Positions 15,675 through 25,608 of a stretch of DNA of 57,416 nucleotides are shown piece after piece. This DNA is from Eubacterium sp. UBA4343. Lineage in GTDB: Bacteria > Bacillota > Clostridia > Lachnospirales > Lachnospiraceae. The DNA lies in contig DGTF01000061.1 of NCBI GenBank assembly GCA_002394235.1, forward strand, positions 88,116 to 145,531, written 5' to 3'. A model generated the notes under the pieces. It saw nothing but the letters and a program-made list of their open reading frames with translations. It searched no databases and had not been told where the DNA came from. Made by a program: the position numbers and the translations under genes. Positions within the stretch are counted from its first letter, which is position 1. Each line of letters begins with the position of its first letter.

Positions 15675-16552
15675 ATGGGAAATAGTTCCGATTCTATGAA
15701 AGCCTTTATTATGGCCAAACGGATTCAGGTGCGGCTGATTATGCAGTTGCACGCAGACGGTATGTCACAGGATGACATCGCCACCACACGTATTATGATG
15801 TTCCTTCACTGCAGGAAGCTATCAGAGTGGCTGTGAAGCGTTATAATGACCAGCCATTTCAGAAACGTACAGGAAGCCGTTCTTCCATCCTTGAAGAGGA
15901 GAAAAGGTACCTCCGCCCGCTTCCAGCAGTTCCATATGAGGTATCGACACTTGTTCCGGATCGTAAGGTTTATCCGACCTGCCACGTTTCTCTCCTGAAA
16001 AACTGGTACTCAGTGCCGTATATCTACCGTGGCAAATAGGTGGATGTCAGATATACAGAGACAACTGTTGAAATCTTCTTTGACCATCAGCGGATCGCCT
16101 CACACCTGAAGTTCCCCGATTATGTGACGAACAGGTATTCCACCCATGCGTCGAATATGCCGGATGAGTTTAACAAACCGGAAATGGATCAGGAACGCAT
16201 GTGTGCATGGGCTTCCACCATCGGGCCGAATACACGGGAGGTAATTGACCGGATCTTCCGCAGCGTAAAACTAAAAGAACAGGGCTATAATGCAGCTTTG
16301 TCCGTGCTTCATCTCAGCAGGCATTACTCGAATGAACGTTTCGAAGATGCGTGTCAGATTGCCCTCGCGAATACCACATCGCCCCGTTACAAATATCTTA
16401 AGGCGATTCTGGCGAGCAATCAAGACCTCGTCCTCCGTGAGCGTAAAACCACTCAGAATAACCCCGAAATCTCACAGACGGAGGACAATGCCTCAGGAGC
16501 TTATGTCCGCGGCGCCAGTTATTACGGAGGAGGTGCTCACGATGATCAGTGA
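15675..16552 (+). pseudogene. istA: IS21 transposase IstA, internally deleted and interrupted
   Basis: The start (MGNSSDSMKAFIMAKRIQVR, ATG at 15675) shows the helix-turn-helix beginning of IstA (AKRIQVRLIMQLHADGMSQD). It jumps after ~35 codons into a different frame at AVKRYNDQPFQKRTGSR, part of the C-terminal domain. This frame is broken by TAG at 16037-16039 after IYRGK and continues VDVRYTETTVEIFFDHQRIA to the stop at 16552. IstA is normally about 400-510 aa; the catalytic DDE core is missing. Confidence 0.75.
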
Positions 16553-17290
16553 TGAATCCAGACGTAAACTCCGCGAAATGCAGCTTGAACAGATGGTCGA
16601 AGCGTTCGATAACCAGGAGGCAAACCGGGAGACTTATCTAAGCATGAGCTTTGATGCCCGTCTGAATCTTCTGATTGCCGAATGCTACACCGCGAAGAAT
16701 AATGACCGCGTCAAAAGGCTGCTCCGTTGTGCAAAGCTGCGGTATCCCAATGCAGACATCAATACGATGTACTATGAAGGGCGCGACCTGAACCGGAACA
16801 CCGTACTGGGTCTTGGCACATGTGGCTTTATTACCAGCCGCACCAACCTCATCATAAACGGTTTTACAGGTTCCGGAAAGACTCATCTGGCTTGTGCAAT
16901 AGGGAAGGAATCGTGTAGGCATCTACACCGGACACGATATTTCCGTATGCCAGAAATGCTCGAGATGCTGAACCTGGCAATGGAAACCGGCCACAGCATT
17001 ACCAGTACTGTCACGAAACTTTCGAACTATCACCTCCTCATCATAGATGAATGGCTCCTCGATATCCCTTCTGAACAGGAGGACAAATATCTCCTGGAGA
17101 TCTTCGAAAGACGTTACGATTAATGGCCGACCATCTTTTGTTCGCAATACAAAACGAGCGAATGGTATCCCCGCCTCGGCGGTGGTGTCGTTGCGGGGAT
17201 GCCATCATGGACAGAATCGTCCATAATGCAATGACTATTAACTCAGGGACGCTGAATATGCGGGAATTCCTTGCCGCGCATCCAATCTGA
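16542..17290 (+). pseudogene. istB: IS21 helper ATPase IstB, nonsense and frameshift mutations
   Basis: It starts at the ATG at 16542 with GGAGGAGG upstream and overlaps the istA end. The AAA+ core is visible: Walker A GFTGSGKTHLACAIG and Walker B LLIIDEW. A TAA at 17121-17123 interrupts the reading frame after FERRYD. An extra G near 17195 shifts the frame, after which the original C-terminus ADAIMDRIVHNAMTINSG ... MREFLAAHPI is readable to TGA at 17288-17290. Confidence 0.75.
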
Positions 17291-17506
17291 CCCTGCGGTA
17301 TCATTTGGCGGAAAGGCGGTACCCTTGTCGCGGACTCACGGTACCGCTCGCCCGGATTGGCGGTCTTTTGACCGCGGAATATTCACTTTGCGATTCCATG
17401 ATTCTCGAGGTTCTGTATATTTTTTCGAGGGCTAAAGATAAACTTCATTTTTATTGTAGCAATGATGGTCACACTCTAGAAAGAATAAACAGAGTTATTA
17501 TTTAGC

Positions 17507-18955
17507 TTATTGAATTCCTTCATGCCTTCCTTTTATAGTCTTAACCATTTGCTGTAATACATTTTTAAAAAGACAATATGCTGAGCCAAAATATACAAAT
17601 ACTGATATTAAAATAACAAGAAGTTGCCAAACAATGGTACTACTAACAGGTTTAAGAAGAGTAGCAACACATCCCATAATCAAAGAGCAAATAGTCGCGG
17701 GAACTAGATTTTTCAACTGCCTCTTTATACTAACATGCACATAGTGTTTCAAGAAAAATAGCCCAAGAACCACTTGAACCAGAACAACCGAAGCTCTAGT
17801 GTAAACAATCGGCCAGAACCCAATATTCTTTGTATAATAGCAAATCGGGATCATGATAAGCAAACATATTGTTTCATAAATAAATAGGATCTTTGGAATT
17901 CCTTTTGCTTTAAAAGCCTCACCAAAAAAATTAACAAATACAACAAAAAGTCCAGATGAAAGTGCCCATGCGCCAATTATATTGGCTGCTTCTTCCCATT
18001 TTGATCCAAAGAGAATAGTTGTAACAAGCCCACGAAAGATAAAAATACCTATTGACATTGGGAATACAATAAATGCTGCAGTTTGTTGAAGGCTACCATA
18101 GATATCGTCAAATTCCTCTTGATTGTATTTTAATCTTGAAAGTGATGAAAATAGTACAGGAATGATAGAAGCTTTAACCAACGTCATTATGGAATTAACC
18201 ATATTAAGAGAATTCTTATATATTCCAAGATAATATGAAGAAAAAGCAGATCCTATAATAAAAATATCAAACCATGTAATAAACCAATAAGCTACTGCCT
18301 CAGCTAATGACCATATGCTAAATGAAATCATTTCGTGAAGTTTTGCAAAGCTATAATATAAAGACGGCTTCCATTTAGATTTAATAGTTAAATAAACAGC
18401 ATTAACGAGTTGAACAGCAATCGAGCCAATAACCAATGACCAATAGTTTCGAAGGATAACAGCAAGTGGAACTGTCACCACAAGCGGAATTACTGCTGTT
18501 ACAATTCTGGCTCTAAAAAGTATTTTAAAATCAAATTTGCGTCTGTATAACGAGGTTTGTATACACGAAAAAGAAGTTAAAATCAATTGGGTAGAGGCAA
18601 TTACAATGACGTTTTCATGACCTTTATTTCCCACTAATGCAGCAATTGGAAACCGAAACAGAAAAATGATTATCCAAAGGAAAAACGATAAACAAAAATT
18701 CGTCCAAAATGCAACATCGATATATTTATCTGCTTCTCGTTCGTCTAAAAAATCACATTGAATAATATATTTTGCAAATCCAGAATCAGTAAATAAATCA
18801 ACAAATGTTATGATCATATTAACGGTTGCAAGAATTCCAAAATCTTCTGGAGCAAGAACTCTTGCAAGAATCATATTCGTTACTGGGGAAACAATCTTTG
18901 ATAATGCCTCGCCAGCAGTTGACCATTTTAATGAATTTCCAATTTTATTTTCCAT
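17507..18955 (-). CDS. Wzx-type polysaccharide flippase
   Basis: A ~482-aa protein with about 12-14 hydrophobic segments and the start ENKIGNSLKWSTAGEALSKI typical of the polysaccharide transporter (MOP) family, WzxC branch. The conserved VLAPEDFGILATVNMIITF follows at residues 30-60. It should flip the lipid-linked repeat unit across the membrane. An ATG exists at 18976, but GAGGA lies just before the ATG at 18955, which I choose. It is the last gene of the capsule operon, 7-28 bp after wzy. Its 3' side meets the decayed IS21 element within 125 bp, so genes once beyond it may have been lost. Confidence 0.85.
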   Translation of the reverse strand: MENKIGNSLKWSTAGEALSKIVSPVTNMILARVLAPEDFGILATVNMIITFVDLFTDSGFAKYIIQCDFLDEREADKYIDVAFWTNFCLSFFLWIIIFLFRFPIAALVGNKGHENVIVIASTQLILTSFSCIQTSLYRRKFDFKILFRARIVTAVIPLVVTVPLAVILRNYWSLVIGSIAVQLVNAVYLTIKSKWKPSLYYSFAKLHEMISFSIWSLAEAVAYWFITWFDIFIIGSAFSSYYLGIYKNSLNMVNSIMTLVKASIIPVLFSSLSRLKYNQEEFDDIYGSLQQTAAFIVFPMSIGIFIFRGLVTTILFGSKWEEAANIIGAWALSSGLFVVFVNFFGEAFKAKGIPKILFIYETICLLIMIPICYYTKNIGFWPIVYTRASVVLVQVVLGLFFLKHYVHVSIKRQLKNLVPATICSLIMGCVATLLKPVSSTIVWQLLVILISVFVYFGSAYCLFKNVLQQMVKTIKGRHEGIQ

Positions 18956-18982
18956 CAAATCCTCACAGCTTTTCATACATTA

Positions 18983-20419
18983 TTATTGATTGGTATTGAA
19001 TATCTTAGCTTTGCTAAAACTATAATTTGAAAATATCCAGACTATAAAGAAAGCAATAATGACCTGTATTTGTAAGAAACCACTTATAAACGCATCTGCT
19101 AATGATCTCGGTGCCATAAGAATATTATATAAGGCATAAAGAATTATCGCCCTTCCCCATACACCTTTATCACAAAAACTATTACATCCCTTAATTATTA
19201 TTCCATATATAAAGCTCCATACTGCAACACCTAAATATCCAAAATCATGATATGCCTCAGCTATATAACAACTTCCCAAACCTCTTCCGTGCAAATAGCC
19301 CCATGGTAAAGCTAGATAAGAAATTGTATGAGAAAATAAATTACCATTTAATGCTCTTCCTGCGCTTTGCCCAGAGAAACCACGCGTTCCCAAAAGAGTC
19401 TCAGATATAGGATTATACTTAAAAAATTCTACAATCCCTCCAAGTGAATATATTTTATTAGGTATTGATTTCTCGTATTCTTTTCCATACCCAATAACAC
19501 TAACACTTACCCCTTGAGAATTTAATGTACTGAAGATAGCATCAAAAAAAGAATTATAATGTGTATCTTGACCTAATCTAACTTGCCCCAGAAAATTTAA
19601 TAATATAGCGATTATAGGAGCTACTACAAGTAACGCTACTATTAATTTTCCATTAATCCACTTTTTATTAATATCTAATTTATTTCTAAACGCTAAATAT
19701 ATTATTAATATTATTATGTTGATTACAAAATCAGCGCGTTGACCAGAAAATAATGTTATGATTGAATAAATAATATAAAAAAAGATAGGCCAAAAGGCTT
19801 TTTTCTTATTAGGAAGTGATGCCAAAAAGATATAAAAGAAGACAGGACACATGTACGCTATCAAGCGAACAGGATAAGGAAGAATTGTTATATCATCCAA
19901 GTATAAAGATGTATATCCCATGGTTCTAGAATAAAGTGCATGCAGTATTCCAGTTATTATGTATGGGATATAACAAATATAAAAAAGAATAAGGCTTACA
20001 TTCAAAACGCTTTTGTCATATTTTAAAGAACTTGTTTTACTATTAATTTTATTAATATGCCAATATTTTGCAAAATAATTCCCTATAAAAAGAAATATTA
20101 ACGAAATTCCAAGGCACCAATAAATATGATTTGTTATATTTTTATCAAATAATACAACACCTTCAGAGTAATGAAATACCTGATCATCTACATAAGCCGC
20201 TAACAAGAATAAATAGAACATTAAAAGGAACATTAAAAAAGGGATATTCTCCATACCAACACTCAGACTATATAACAACTCCCAGTACCAAATTGTAACA
20301 ATGATTGCTAGCCCAAAATCGGCATTAATGAGTAAAAGCAAAGGGAGAAGAACAATCCCTATCATAATGAATACTGTCTGCCATGATCTGATTTTTATAG
20401 TTTGATGCATATTAAGCAT
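18983..20419 (-). CDS. Wzy-type oligosaccharide repeat-unit polymerase
   Basis: 478 aa with about 11-12 predicted membrane helices and a large extracellular loop (residues of about 280-380) containing FGQ/GTRGFSGQSAGRALNG-like polar sequence. This is the layout of O-antigen/capsule polymerases of the oligosaccharide repeat-unit polymerase type. Sequence conservation is always low in this family; the assignment rests on topology and on its position between a glycosyltransferase and a flippase. It overlaps the preceding GT4 gene by 8 nt. Very AT-rich, as strain-specific capsule genes usually are. Confidence 0.75.
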   Translation of the reverse strand: MLNMHQTIKIRSWQTVFIMIGIVLLPLLLLINADFGLAIIVTIWYWELLYSLSVGMENIPFLMFLLMFYLFLLAAYVDDQVFHYSEGVVLFDKNITNHIYWCLGISLIFLFIGNYFAKYWHINKINSKTSSLKYDKSVLNVSLILFYICYIPYIITGILHALYSRTMGYTSLYLDDITILPYPVRLIAYMCPVFFYIFLASLPNKKKAFWPIFFYIIYSIITLFSGQRADFVINIIILIIYLAFRNKLDINKKWINGKLIVALLVVAPIIAILLNFLGQVRLGQDTHYNSFFDAIFSTLNSQGVSVSVIGYGKEYEKSIPNKIYSLGGIVEFFKYNPISETLLGTRGFSGQSAGRALNGNLFSHTISYLALPWGYLHGRGLGSCYIAEAYHDFGYLGVAVWSFIYGIIIKGCNSFCDKGVWGRAIILYALYNILMAPRSLADAFISGFLQIQVIIAFFIVWIFSNYSFSKAKIFNTNQ

Positions 20420-21659
20420 GAAAATTTAATCCTACCGTTTCAATCTTATCTGAAAATAGTTTATAATTCTTATCAACATCAAATTTGTTTTTCCATATTT
20501 CATATGAGTAATCGCAAAATTTTTGATAATCGCTTTTGTTCATTAATATAAAATGCCTAATGGCATTTTCGACCTCGTCTAATGATGGATTGTCTGATAA
20601 TAAAAAACCATTCTTTCCGTTAACAACTGCTTCACAGCTACCACCTACATTTGTAGCAATAATAGGCATTCCAACTGATTCCGCTTCCATTATCGAAACC
20701 GGTAACCCTTCTGATTCACTTAAATTAATAAATAACGTTGCTTCCATATTTTTATAAATGTCCCTAAGCTTATCATTAGAGACAAATCCCTTAAATATAA
20801 CCTCCAAATTTTCAGGCTTTCCTTTTAACACATTAAGGATTTCTCGTTGATATTCTTCATCACCATCTCCAAAATGAATCCATTCAATTTTGATATCGTT
20901 CATTCTACATAAGGCTTTTGCTATCAAATCAATTCTTTTGATTCTAGATATTCTTGAGCATGAAACTACCACCAATGTATTATTAGATAAACGCTTATTT
21001 CTTCCTGGCTCTCTTGTACCAAGTCGTGCAACCTCAACCTTGTATTTAATGGCTGGATATTTTGATACAATATACTCTTTGCCATTTTCAGAAATACAAA
21101 ATAGTCTTGCTAAATTTTCAAGCAAAAATGTTCTGTAAGGCAAATAATCGTATTTATTTCGAAACTGAAACAAATCTTGACCATGTGCTCTTGAAATTAC
21201 TTTTGAATTGTTGAAATATTTTTTTAGAAGTATGGCAGCATAAGTTCCAATACCTAATCTATATGAATAAAAGACAATTTTTTCTGTTCTATCTATCCCT
21301 CTTTTTTTTAGATCGTTCCGTATATGTTGAAAAAGCAACCGTCCTTTAGCTGTAAATAAAGAGAAACTTTTAATAACAAAACCACTCATGTTTTTATTTT
21401 GCAAGATATATATAAGCTCTTCTACCCCACTTTTGCTTGCAATGCCTTTGAAAAGATAATATATTCTATCAAAAACGTTATTATAGAATATACTTTGTTC
21501 ACCGTTTTCAACTCCATTTTGAAGTTTTAAGTGTTCGTTACTATACACATGACCCTTAGTGGAATAATATAATATTCTATCAAATCCATGATAATATTTA
21601 ATTTCTTCGTTAAGATATATTTCATCTTGCATAAAATCAGATATTACTATTAAAACCAT
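20412..21659 (-). CDS. Family 4 glycosyltransferase (GT-B fold)
   Basis: 415 aa. The C-terminal half carries the GT4 donor-binding pattern: a VVSCSRISRIKRIDLIAKAL strand-helix, IEWIHFGDGDE, then LFINLSESEGLPVSIMEAES (EX7E: E-GLPVSIM-E) and GMPIIATNVGGSCEAVVNG. It should add one sugar from a nucleotide donor to the lipid-linked acceptor at the cytoplasmic face. It is the only conventional glycosyltransferase in the strain-specific block. It overlaps its neighbours on both sides (10 and 8 nt), so it is fully co-translated with the ATP-grasp and polymerase genes. Confidence 0.85.
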   Translation of the reverse strand: MVLIVISDFMQDEIYLNEEIKYYHGFDRILYYSTKGHVYSNEHLKLQNGVENGEQSIFYNNVFDRIYYLFKGIASKSGVEELIYILQNKNMSGFVIKSFSLFTAKGRLLFQHIRNDLKKRGIDRTEKIVFYSYRLGIGTYAAILLKKYFNNSKVISRAHGQDLFQFRNKYDYLPYRTFLLENLARLFCISENGKEYIVSKYPAIKYKVEVARLGTREPGRNKRLSNNTLVVVSCSRISRIKRIDLIAKALCRMNDIKIEWIHFGDGDEEYQREILNVLKGKPENLEVIFKGFVSNDKLRDIYKNMEATLFINLSESEGLPVSIMEAESVGMPIIATNVGGSCEAVVNGKNGFLLSDNPSLDEVENAIRHFILMNKSDYQKFCDYSYEIWKNKFDVDKNYKLFSDKIETVGLNFHA

Positions 21660-22672
21660 TTTTCTAACTCTTTACTATAATTAGGCCATTTTCCAATTTG
21701 ATCCGGCATCTGGATTATATCTGGATCTGATGCACAATTGCCCTCAATAATACAAACATTACCAACTTTATCAAGAGACACATCCCACCCCACATAACGA
21801 ACATTAGGACGAATAAGTGCCGCTTTTTTTACAGTATTTACTATTTCATCCCATAAAGGTATTTTATAGCCAATAATTTGCTTTCTAGATAATGGATGAA
21901 TATAAAACTTATTATTTTTCTTATCGACTGCAGGAGTCACAACAAGACCTGTTTTACAATCAATAAGAGCTGCAAGTCCATAATGGTGAAAATTATCAGT
22001 ACATCCCTCGCCATTGCCAGTACGAAAAACTGCGTTCATAAGTTTTACTTTATCGCCATGAACAATTGTCACTAACCTTAATGTGTTTACAGAAGAGGGA
22101 TTGAATTCAGCTAAATCGTCATATTGATCTATTAACTCTTCTAATATGAAATGTTTATTTTTTAAATCATCTAAACTCTTGAATTCGCTTTCCGAATTGT
22201 ATACACCTATACCATTCCCCCCACTTCCCTTCTTTTTTTTTCTCATAGAAACAGGGTGCCGTTTGACGAAACTCTCATATTCATCCTGAGTACAAGTATC
22301 CAGATCAATCCAATCACGTCCTATAAAGTCTTTAAATACGCTATTAAACCTACTCTTATCATCAAAATCAGGTTGGGCTATAGTTCCATTACAAGTCTTA
22401 ATAATGCGAATCCATTTACGTCCGACAATAAAGGTCTTTCGGTCTATAGCTCTTCTTTTATAAAAATTGTATTGAAAATAATCATTGATTCCAGCTCCGT
22501 ATTTTAATGTGCAGAGAAGAAAATCAATTGTAATTCCAATTTTTTGGACAGAACTTACACTAGGACCAATAAAAGTATCCATCAACAAATTATATTTTTG
22601 AAGATGTAGTTTAATATAATCAAGCCCTTTTTTATTGTTATATCCGGTTAATTCTTGATTTTTGTCTTCCAT
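21650..22672 (-). CDS. Sugar-transfer-associated ATP-grasp protein
   Basis: 340 aa with the ATP-grasp features of the family found beside sugar transferases. These are a glycine-rich Lys region RKKKKGSGGNGIGVY, a FILEELIDQ strand (Glu pair), EFNPSSVNTLRLVTI, and the metal-binding end NVCIIEGNCASDPDIIQ (E-x-N). ATP-grasp enzymes couple a carboxylate to an amine or thiol through an acyl phosphate. In capsule loci this subfamily is thought to ligate amino acid or hydroxyacid groups to the glycan, but the substrate is unproved. It sits between the dehydrogenase-like and GT4 genes. Confidence 0.8.
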   Translation of the reverse strand: MEDKNQELTGYNNKKGLDYIKLHLQKYNLLMDTFIGPSVSSVQKIGITIDFLLCTLKYGAGINDYFQYNFYKRRAIDRKTFIVGRKWIRIIKTCNGTIAQPDFDDKSRFNSVFKDFIGRDWIDLDTCTQDEYESFVKRHPVSMRKKKKGSGGNGIGVYNSESEFKSLDDLKNKHFILEELIDQYDDLAEFNPSSVNTLRLVTIVHGDKVKLMNAVFRTGNGEGCTDNFHHYGLAALIDCKTGLVVTPAVDKKNNKFYIHPLSRKQIIGYKIPLWDEIVNTVKKAALIRPNVRYVGWDVSLDKVGNVCIIEGNCASDPDIIQMPDQIGKWPNYSKELEKWF

Positions 22673-22698
22673 CAGTTATTACCATTCACCAATATTAA

Positions 22699-23691
22699 TC
22701 ACTTATTAATCCAGGTTCCTATATTATTCTTTATAGCCAATTTATAAATTCTGTCGCATAGTAACACATCTTCTACCGATAATCCTACTGAATTAAAGTA
22801 AATAAATTCTTTGTTATTTTCACGACCGAGTTTCTTTCCCTCAATTATTTCGGAAATGTCAGCATAAATATCATCTTCTTTCAAAATCCCCTGATGATAC
22901 ATCTGAGTTATTGTTTGTGCCCTATGCTTTACACAGTCCCAACAGTCACACACTATTTTGCTTGCCTTTTCTGCTACAGCAAACTCATCCTCTAGTCCTG
23001 CAACATGAATATATAGCGCTCCATCTTTAATCCAATTCGCTTTAAGAACTTTTTCCTGTGAACTTATTGCAGTCACAATAATATCAGCATTAACAACCGC
23101 ATCTTCATATTTGTTGTGGCAATCTACGAATGTTATATCGGGCCATTTCGTTTGTAGTTCATTAACAAAACTTGAAGTAGATCTATCTGTCCTAGAAGAT
23201 ACATAGCAAGTTTTTATTGTTGGAATAGTATATTTAATTAAATTCAGATGGGCCTTTGCCTCTTCACCTGCTCCTATAAAGCCTATAGACGTAGCGTCTT
23301 GTTTTGCAAGATATTTAGCCGCAATTGCTCCCATTGCAGCCGTACGAAGGCTTGTCGACTTTGTTGCGTTCATAAAGCAAATTAACGAGCCAGTTTCTAT
23401 CTCAGACAGAGCGGTAAAACCTTCGACATTTTTAAGACCTTTCTCTTTGTTTGATGGAAAAACTGAAACCCACTTCACGCCGCATACATTTTCATTTTTC
23501 AATGTAGACGCCATGCAGTTAATTCTATTTTGGTAAAAATCATCGAAAATTTGAGAACTCTTATCTGGTTGTATTGTCGACCCATTAGCCATCATCATTA
23601 CTGCATCGGTTACTGCATTAATGGCTACGTCATAATTATCTTTCACAATTTCATCAACATCTTTTTCAGAGAGATAAAGAAATTTATTCAT
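22699..23691 (-). CDS. Ornithine cyclodeaminase/mu-crystallin family dehydrogenase
   Basis: 330 aa. The NAD(P)-binding fold is clear: SIGFIGAGEEAKAHLNLIKY (GxGxxA), preceded by the family substrate region (SLRTAAMGAIAAKYLA) and VNADIIVTAISS after it. The family includes ornithine cyclodeaminase, ketimine reductases, alanine dehydrogenase AlaDH and SbnB, which makes N-(carboxyethyl)-type amino acids. In this setting, with three ATP-grasp ligases, an opine- or amino-acid-forming role feeding the glycan decoration is attractive but inferred. It is separated from its neighbours by 3 and 26 nt. Confidence 0.8.
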   Translation of the reverse strand: MNKFLYLSEKDVDEIVKDNYDVAINAVTDAVMMMANGSTIQPDKSSQIFDDFYQNRINCMASTLKNENVCGVKWVSVFPSNKEKGLKNVEGFTALSEIETGSLICFMNATKSTSLRTAAMGAIAAKYLAKQDATSIGFIGAGEEAKAHLNLIKYTIPTIKTCYVSSRTDRSTSSFVNELQTKWPDITFVDCHNKYEDAVVNADIIVTAISSQEKVLKANWIKDGALYIHVAGLEDEFAVAEKASKIVCDCWDCVKHRAQTITQMYHQGILKEDDIYADISEIIEGKKLGRENNKEFIYFNSVGLSVEDVLLCDRIYKLAIKNNIGTWINK

Positions 23692-23694
23692 GAT

Positions 23695-24990
23695 TTACCC
23701 CTTCAGTTTCAGTTTATCAATATATAGCATTCGATATGTCATTTCATCTCCATTGGTGTCATACATATGGAAAGCTGAATGAACATTATTGACAATGTGT
23801 TTTAAATCATTCTTATCATTGAAAACAAAATGTGCTAAAGCAACTACTTGTGAGAAGGAACCGGTATCATCAATTTCTCTTCCTGTTTTGTAAATTGTTG
23901 GGAAATACACAATGTTATTATCATCTCTTAGTATATCTTGACCCTCAATCTCACTAATAACCCCAGGTTTTGAATAAATAGGATAGACAGCGTAATACTT
24001 CTTTTTGGGTATATTTCTCGGTATTATAGATATGAAACCATCGACTCTACCCTCTCCTGTTAAGGCAAAATAAATATCTGAAGCTACTTGATTGATTCCA
24101 TGCATATAGTCGACAGGATAAATAGATGCTGAACCTCCATATCGAAATCCACACTCATTAAAATAATATGAATCTTGATCTTTAAATACTTCTATCCAAA
24201 AAGTGCCTTCTTTTATACCTATATCATTTATTAAACTGTTAATTTTGCTTTCAAATTGTTTTCTAAATTCATTAGAAAACTTGCTTTCAAAAACAAATAG
24301 TCCGCCAACATAACTTCCCTGCTTTTTATACCGTACCGGGTACTTATCCTCTAACCCGGAAAAATAGAGTCTTCCATTGCTAACAGTATAAAAAACAACT
24401 ACTCCTTCATTTTTCACAAACTTCTCAATAATATAATTTTGAGTTGGAGAATTGATTTTTGCTTTTTCTATGCCATGTTCGAGTTCAATAGGATTTTGAC
24501 ATACAGAAAATCCATTGCTCCCGCTACCATCCGCAGGCTTAACAATAACAGGATAATCTTCTTCCTTAACATCTTCAGCCGAATTAAACCGACCAGCCAC
24601 TGGCAAACCGTGTTTGATACATAGTTCTTTAAAAAACGTTTTATTCTGTAAATCGTCCCACTGTTTCTTGGTACAATAGCATGGTTTGCCTATATCATTT
24701 AAATACTGACAGGCATATGAAATAACGGTTTCACTACCTCCCATATAAACCCCATCGATTTTCTTGTCTTTGATTAGTGATTTCATTGCAGCTGAATCAA
24801 TAGAATTTACTGAATACTTCTCATCTGCAATTTCAAATATTCCAGCAGATTGATCATTTCCTGTTGCTATAAGAGTGATTTTATAAGTATCTGCAATCTT
24901 TTTAATTGCTTCTTTCCAAAGACTTCCGCCCAGTATAAGAAGCCTTTTCCCCTGCAGTTTGTTTTTTATTTCAATTGTTGATGAATTCAT
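23695..24990 (-). CDS. ATP-grasp ligase in the capsule locus
   Basis: 431 aa. The N-terminal pre-ATP-grasp Rossmann part (GKRLLILGGSLWKEAIKKI) is followed by the ATP-grasp lobes: YPVIVKPADGSGSNGFSVC (Lys and glycine loop), QNYIIEKFVKNEGVVVFY, GTFWIEVFKDQDSYYFNECG (Glu/Asn metal site). This arrangement resembles carbamoyl-phosphate-synthetase-like or biotin-carboxylase-like ligases that join a carboxylate to an amino group. It starts 17 bp after the short sugar transferase and stops 3 nt before the dehydrogenase start, so it is probably made together with that enzyme. Confidence 0.8.
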   Translation of the reverse strand: MNSSTIEIKNKLQGKRLLILGGSLWKEAIKKIADTYKITLIATGNDQSAGIFEIADEKYSVNSIDSAAMKSLIKDKKIDGVYMGGSETVISYACQYLNDIGKPCYCTKKQWDDLQNKTFFKELCIKHGLPVAGRFNSAEDVKEEDYPVIVKPADGSGSNGFSVCQNPIELEHGIEKAKINSPTQNYIIEKFVKNEGVVVFYTVSNGRLYFSGLEDKYPVRYKKQGSYVGGLFVFESKFSNEFRKQFESKINSLINDIGIKEGTFWIEVFKDQDSYYFNECGFRYGGSASIYPVDYMHGINQVASDIYFALTGEGRVDGFISIIPRNIPKKKYYAVYPIYSKPGVISEIEGQDILRDDNNIVYFPTIYKTGREIDDTGSFSQVVALAHFVFNDKNDLKHIVNNVHSAFHMYDTNGDEMTYRMLYIDKLKLKG

Positions 24991-25006
24991 TTTGCAATTT
25001 CCTTGC

Positions 25007-25606
25007 TCACTTTGTCTTATTGTAAATATTTTTATGCATTACAACCGTTTCAATCGTTTTAAAGAATATGTTAGTATCAAGAATGAATGAAACGTCTTCT
25101 GCATACTTCGCATCAAGTTTAAGTTTTTCGTCTTGACTTATGGAATTTCTATAATATGCCTGTGAATAGCCGGTTATACCAGGACGAACCGTCAATCGTT
25201 TTTTACGTACATCATCAAGTTCATCATATTTTTTATCTACAGTCACTGGACGAGGGCCTACAAATGACATGTCACCTTTTAGCACATTAAATATTTGTGG
25301 CAACTCATCAATAGAAGTTTTTCTCAATATCCTTCCAACTTTTGTAACTCGTGGATCAGTCGTGGAATTAAATGTGGAATCATCAGCATTTCTTATATCC
25401 GGGGCATTTACTTTCATGGACCTTAATTTATACATTTCAAAAGGCTTGCCTCCTACCCCCCGCCGTTTTGCCTTATAAAAAACAGGACCATGATCTTCGG
25501 CATAAATAAAAGGTCCACAAGCTAAGCAAACTGCACCTACGAATGGTGTAAGAATAAGCGAACCAGTGAAATCTAAGGCTCTTTTTATATATTTCTTATA
25601 AATCAT
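25007..25606 (-). CDS. Short bacterial sugar transferase (initiating phosphoglycosyltransferase)
   Basis: 199 aa, the compact monotopic PglC-type form. An N-terminal re-entrant hydrophobic helix (ALDFTGSLILTPFVGAVCLA) is followed by the catalytic region EMYKLRSMKVNA, RKTSIDELPQIFNVLKGDMSFVGPRP and RLTVRPGITGYSQA. It transfers a sugar phosphate to undecaprenyl phosphate. PglC relatives use UDP-diNAc-bacillosamine, which fits the dehydratase and aminotransferase genes upstream. The long transferase at 43942-45411 is a second enzyme of the same superfamily. It begins 2 nt after the preceding ATP-grasp stop. Confidence 0.9.
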   Translation of the reverse strand: MIYKKYIKRALDFTGSLILTPFVGAVCLACGPFIYAEDHGPVFYKAKRRGVGGKPFEMYKLRSMKVNAPDIRNADDSTFNSTTDPRVTKVGRILRKTSIDELPQIFNVLKGDMSFVGPRPVTVDKKYDELDDVRKKRLTVRPGITGYSQAYYRNSISQDEKLKLDAKYAEDVSFILDTNIFFKTIETVVMHKNIYNKTK

Positions 25607-25608
25607 TA

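Larger units (their letters stand above)
15526..17385 (+). mobile_element. Degenerate IS21-family element
   Basis: TGAATATTCCG at 15526 and its near complement CGGAATATTCA at 17375-17385 mark the ends, each followed inward by several short GC-rich repeats (e.g. ggtacc-containing). Inside, istA lacks its middle and has a nonsense codon, and istB has a nonsense codon and a frameshift. The element is therefore inactive. It abuts the 3' end of the capsule locus. Confidence 0.7.

Noticed and set aside
23695..24990. Housekeeping carbamoyl-phosphate synthase or biotin carboxylase
   Set aside because: Only one ATP-grasp unit, shorter length, missing partner domains, and tight linkage to capsule genes point to a dedicated ligase.
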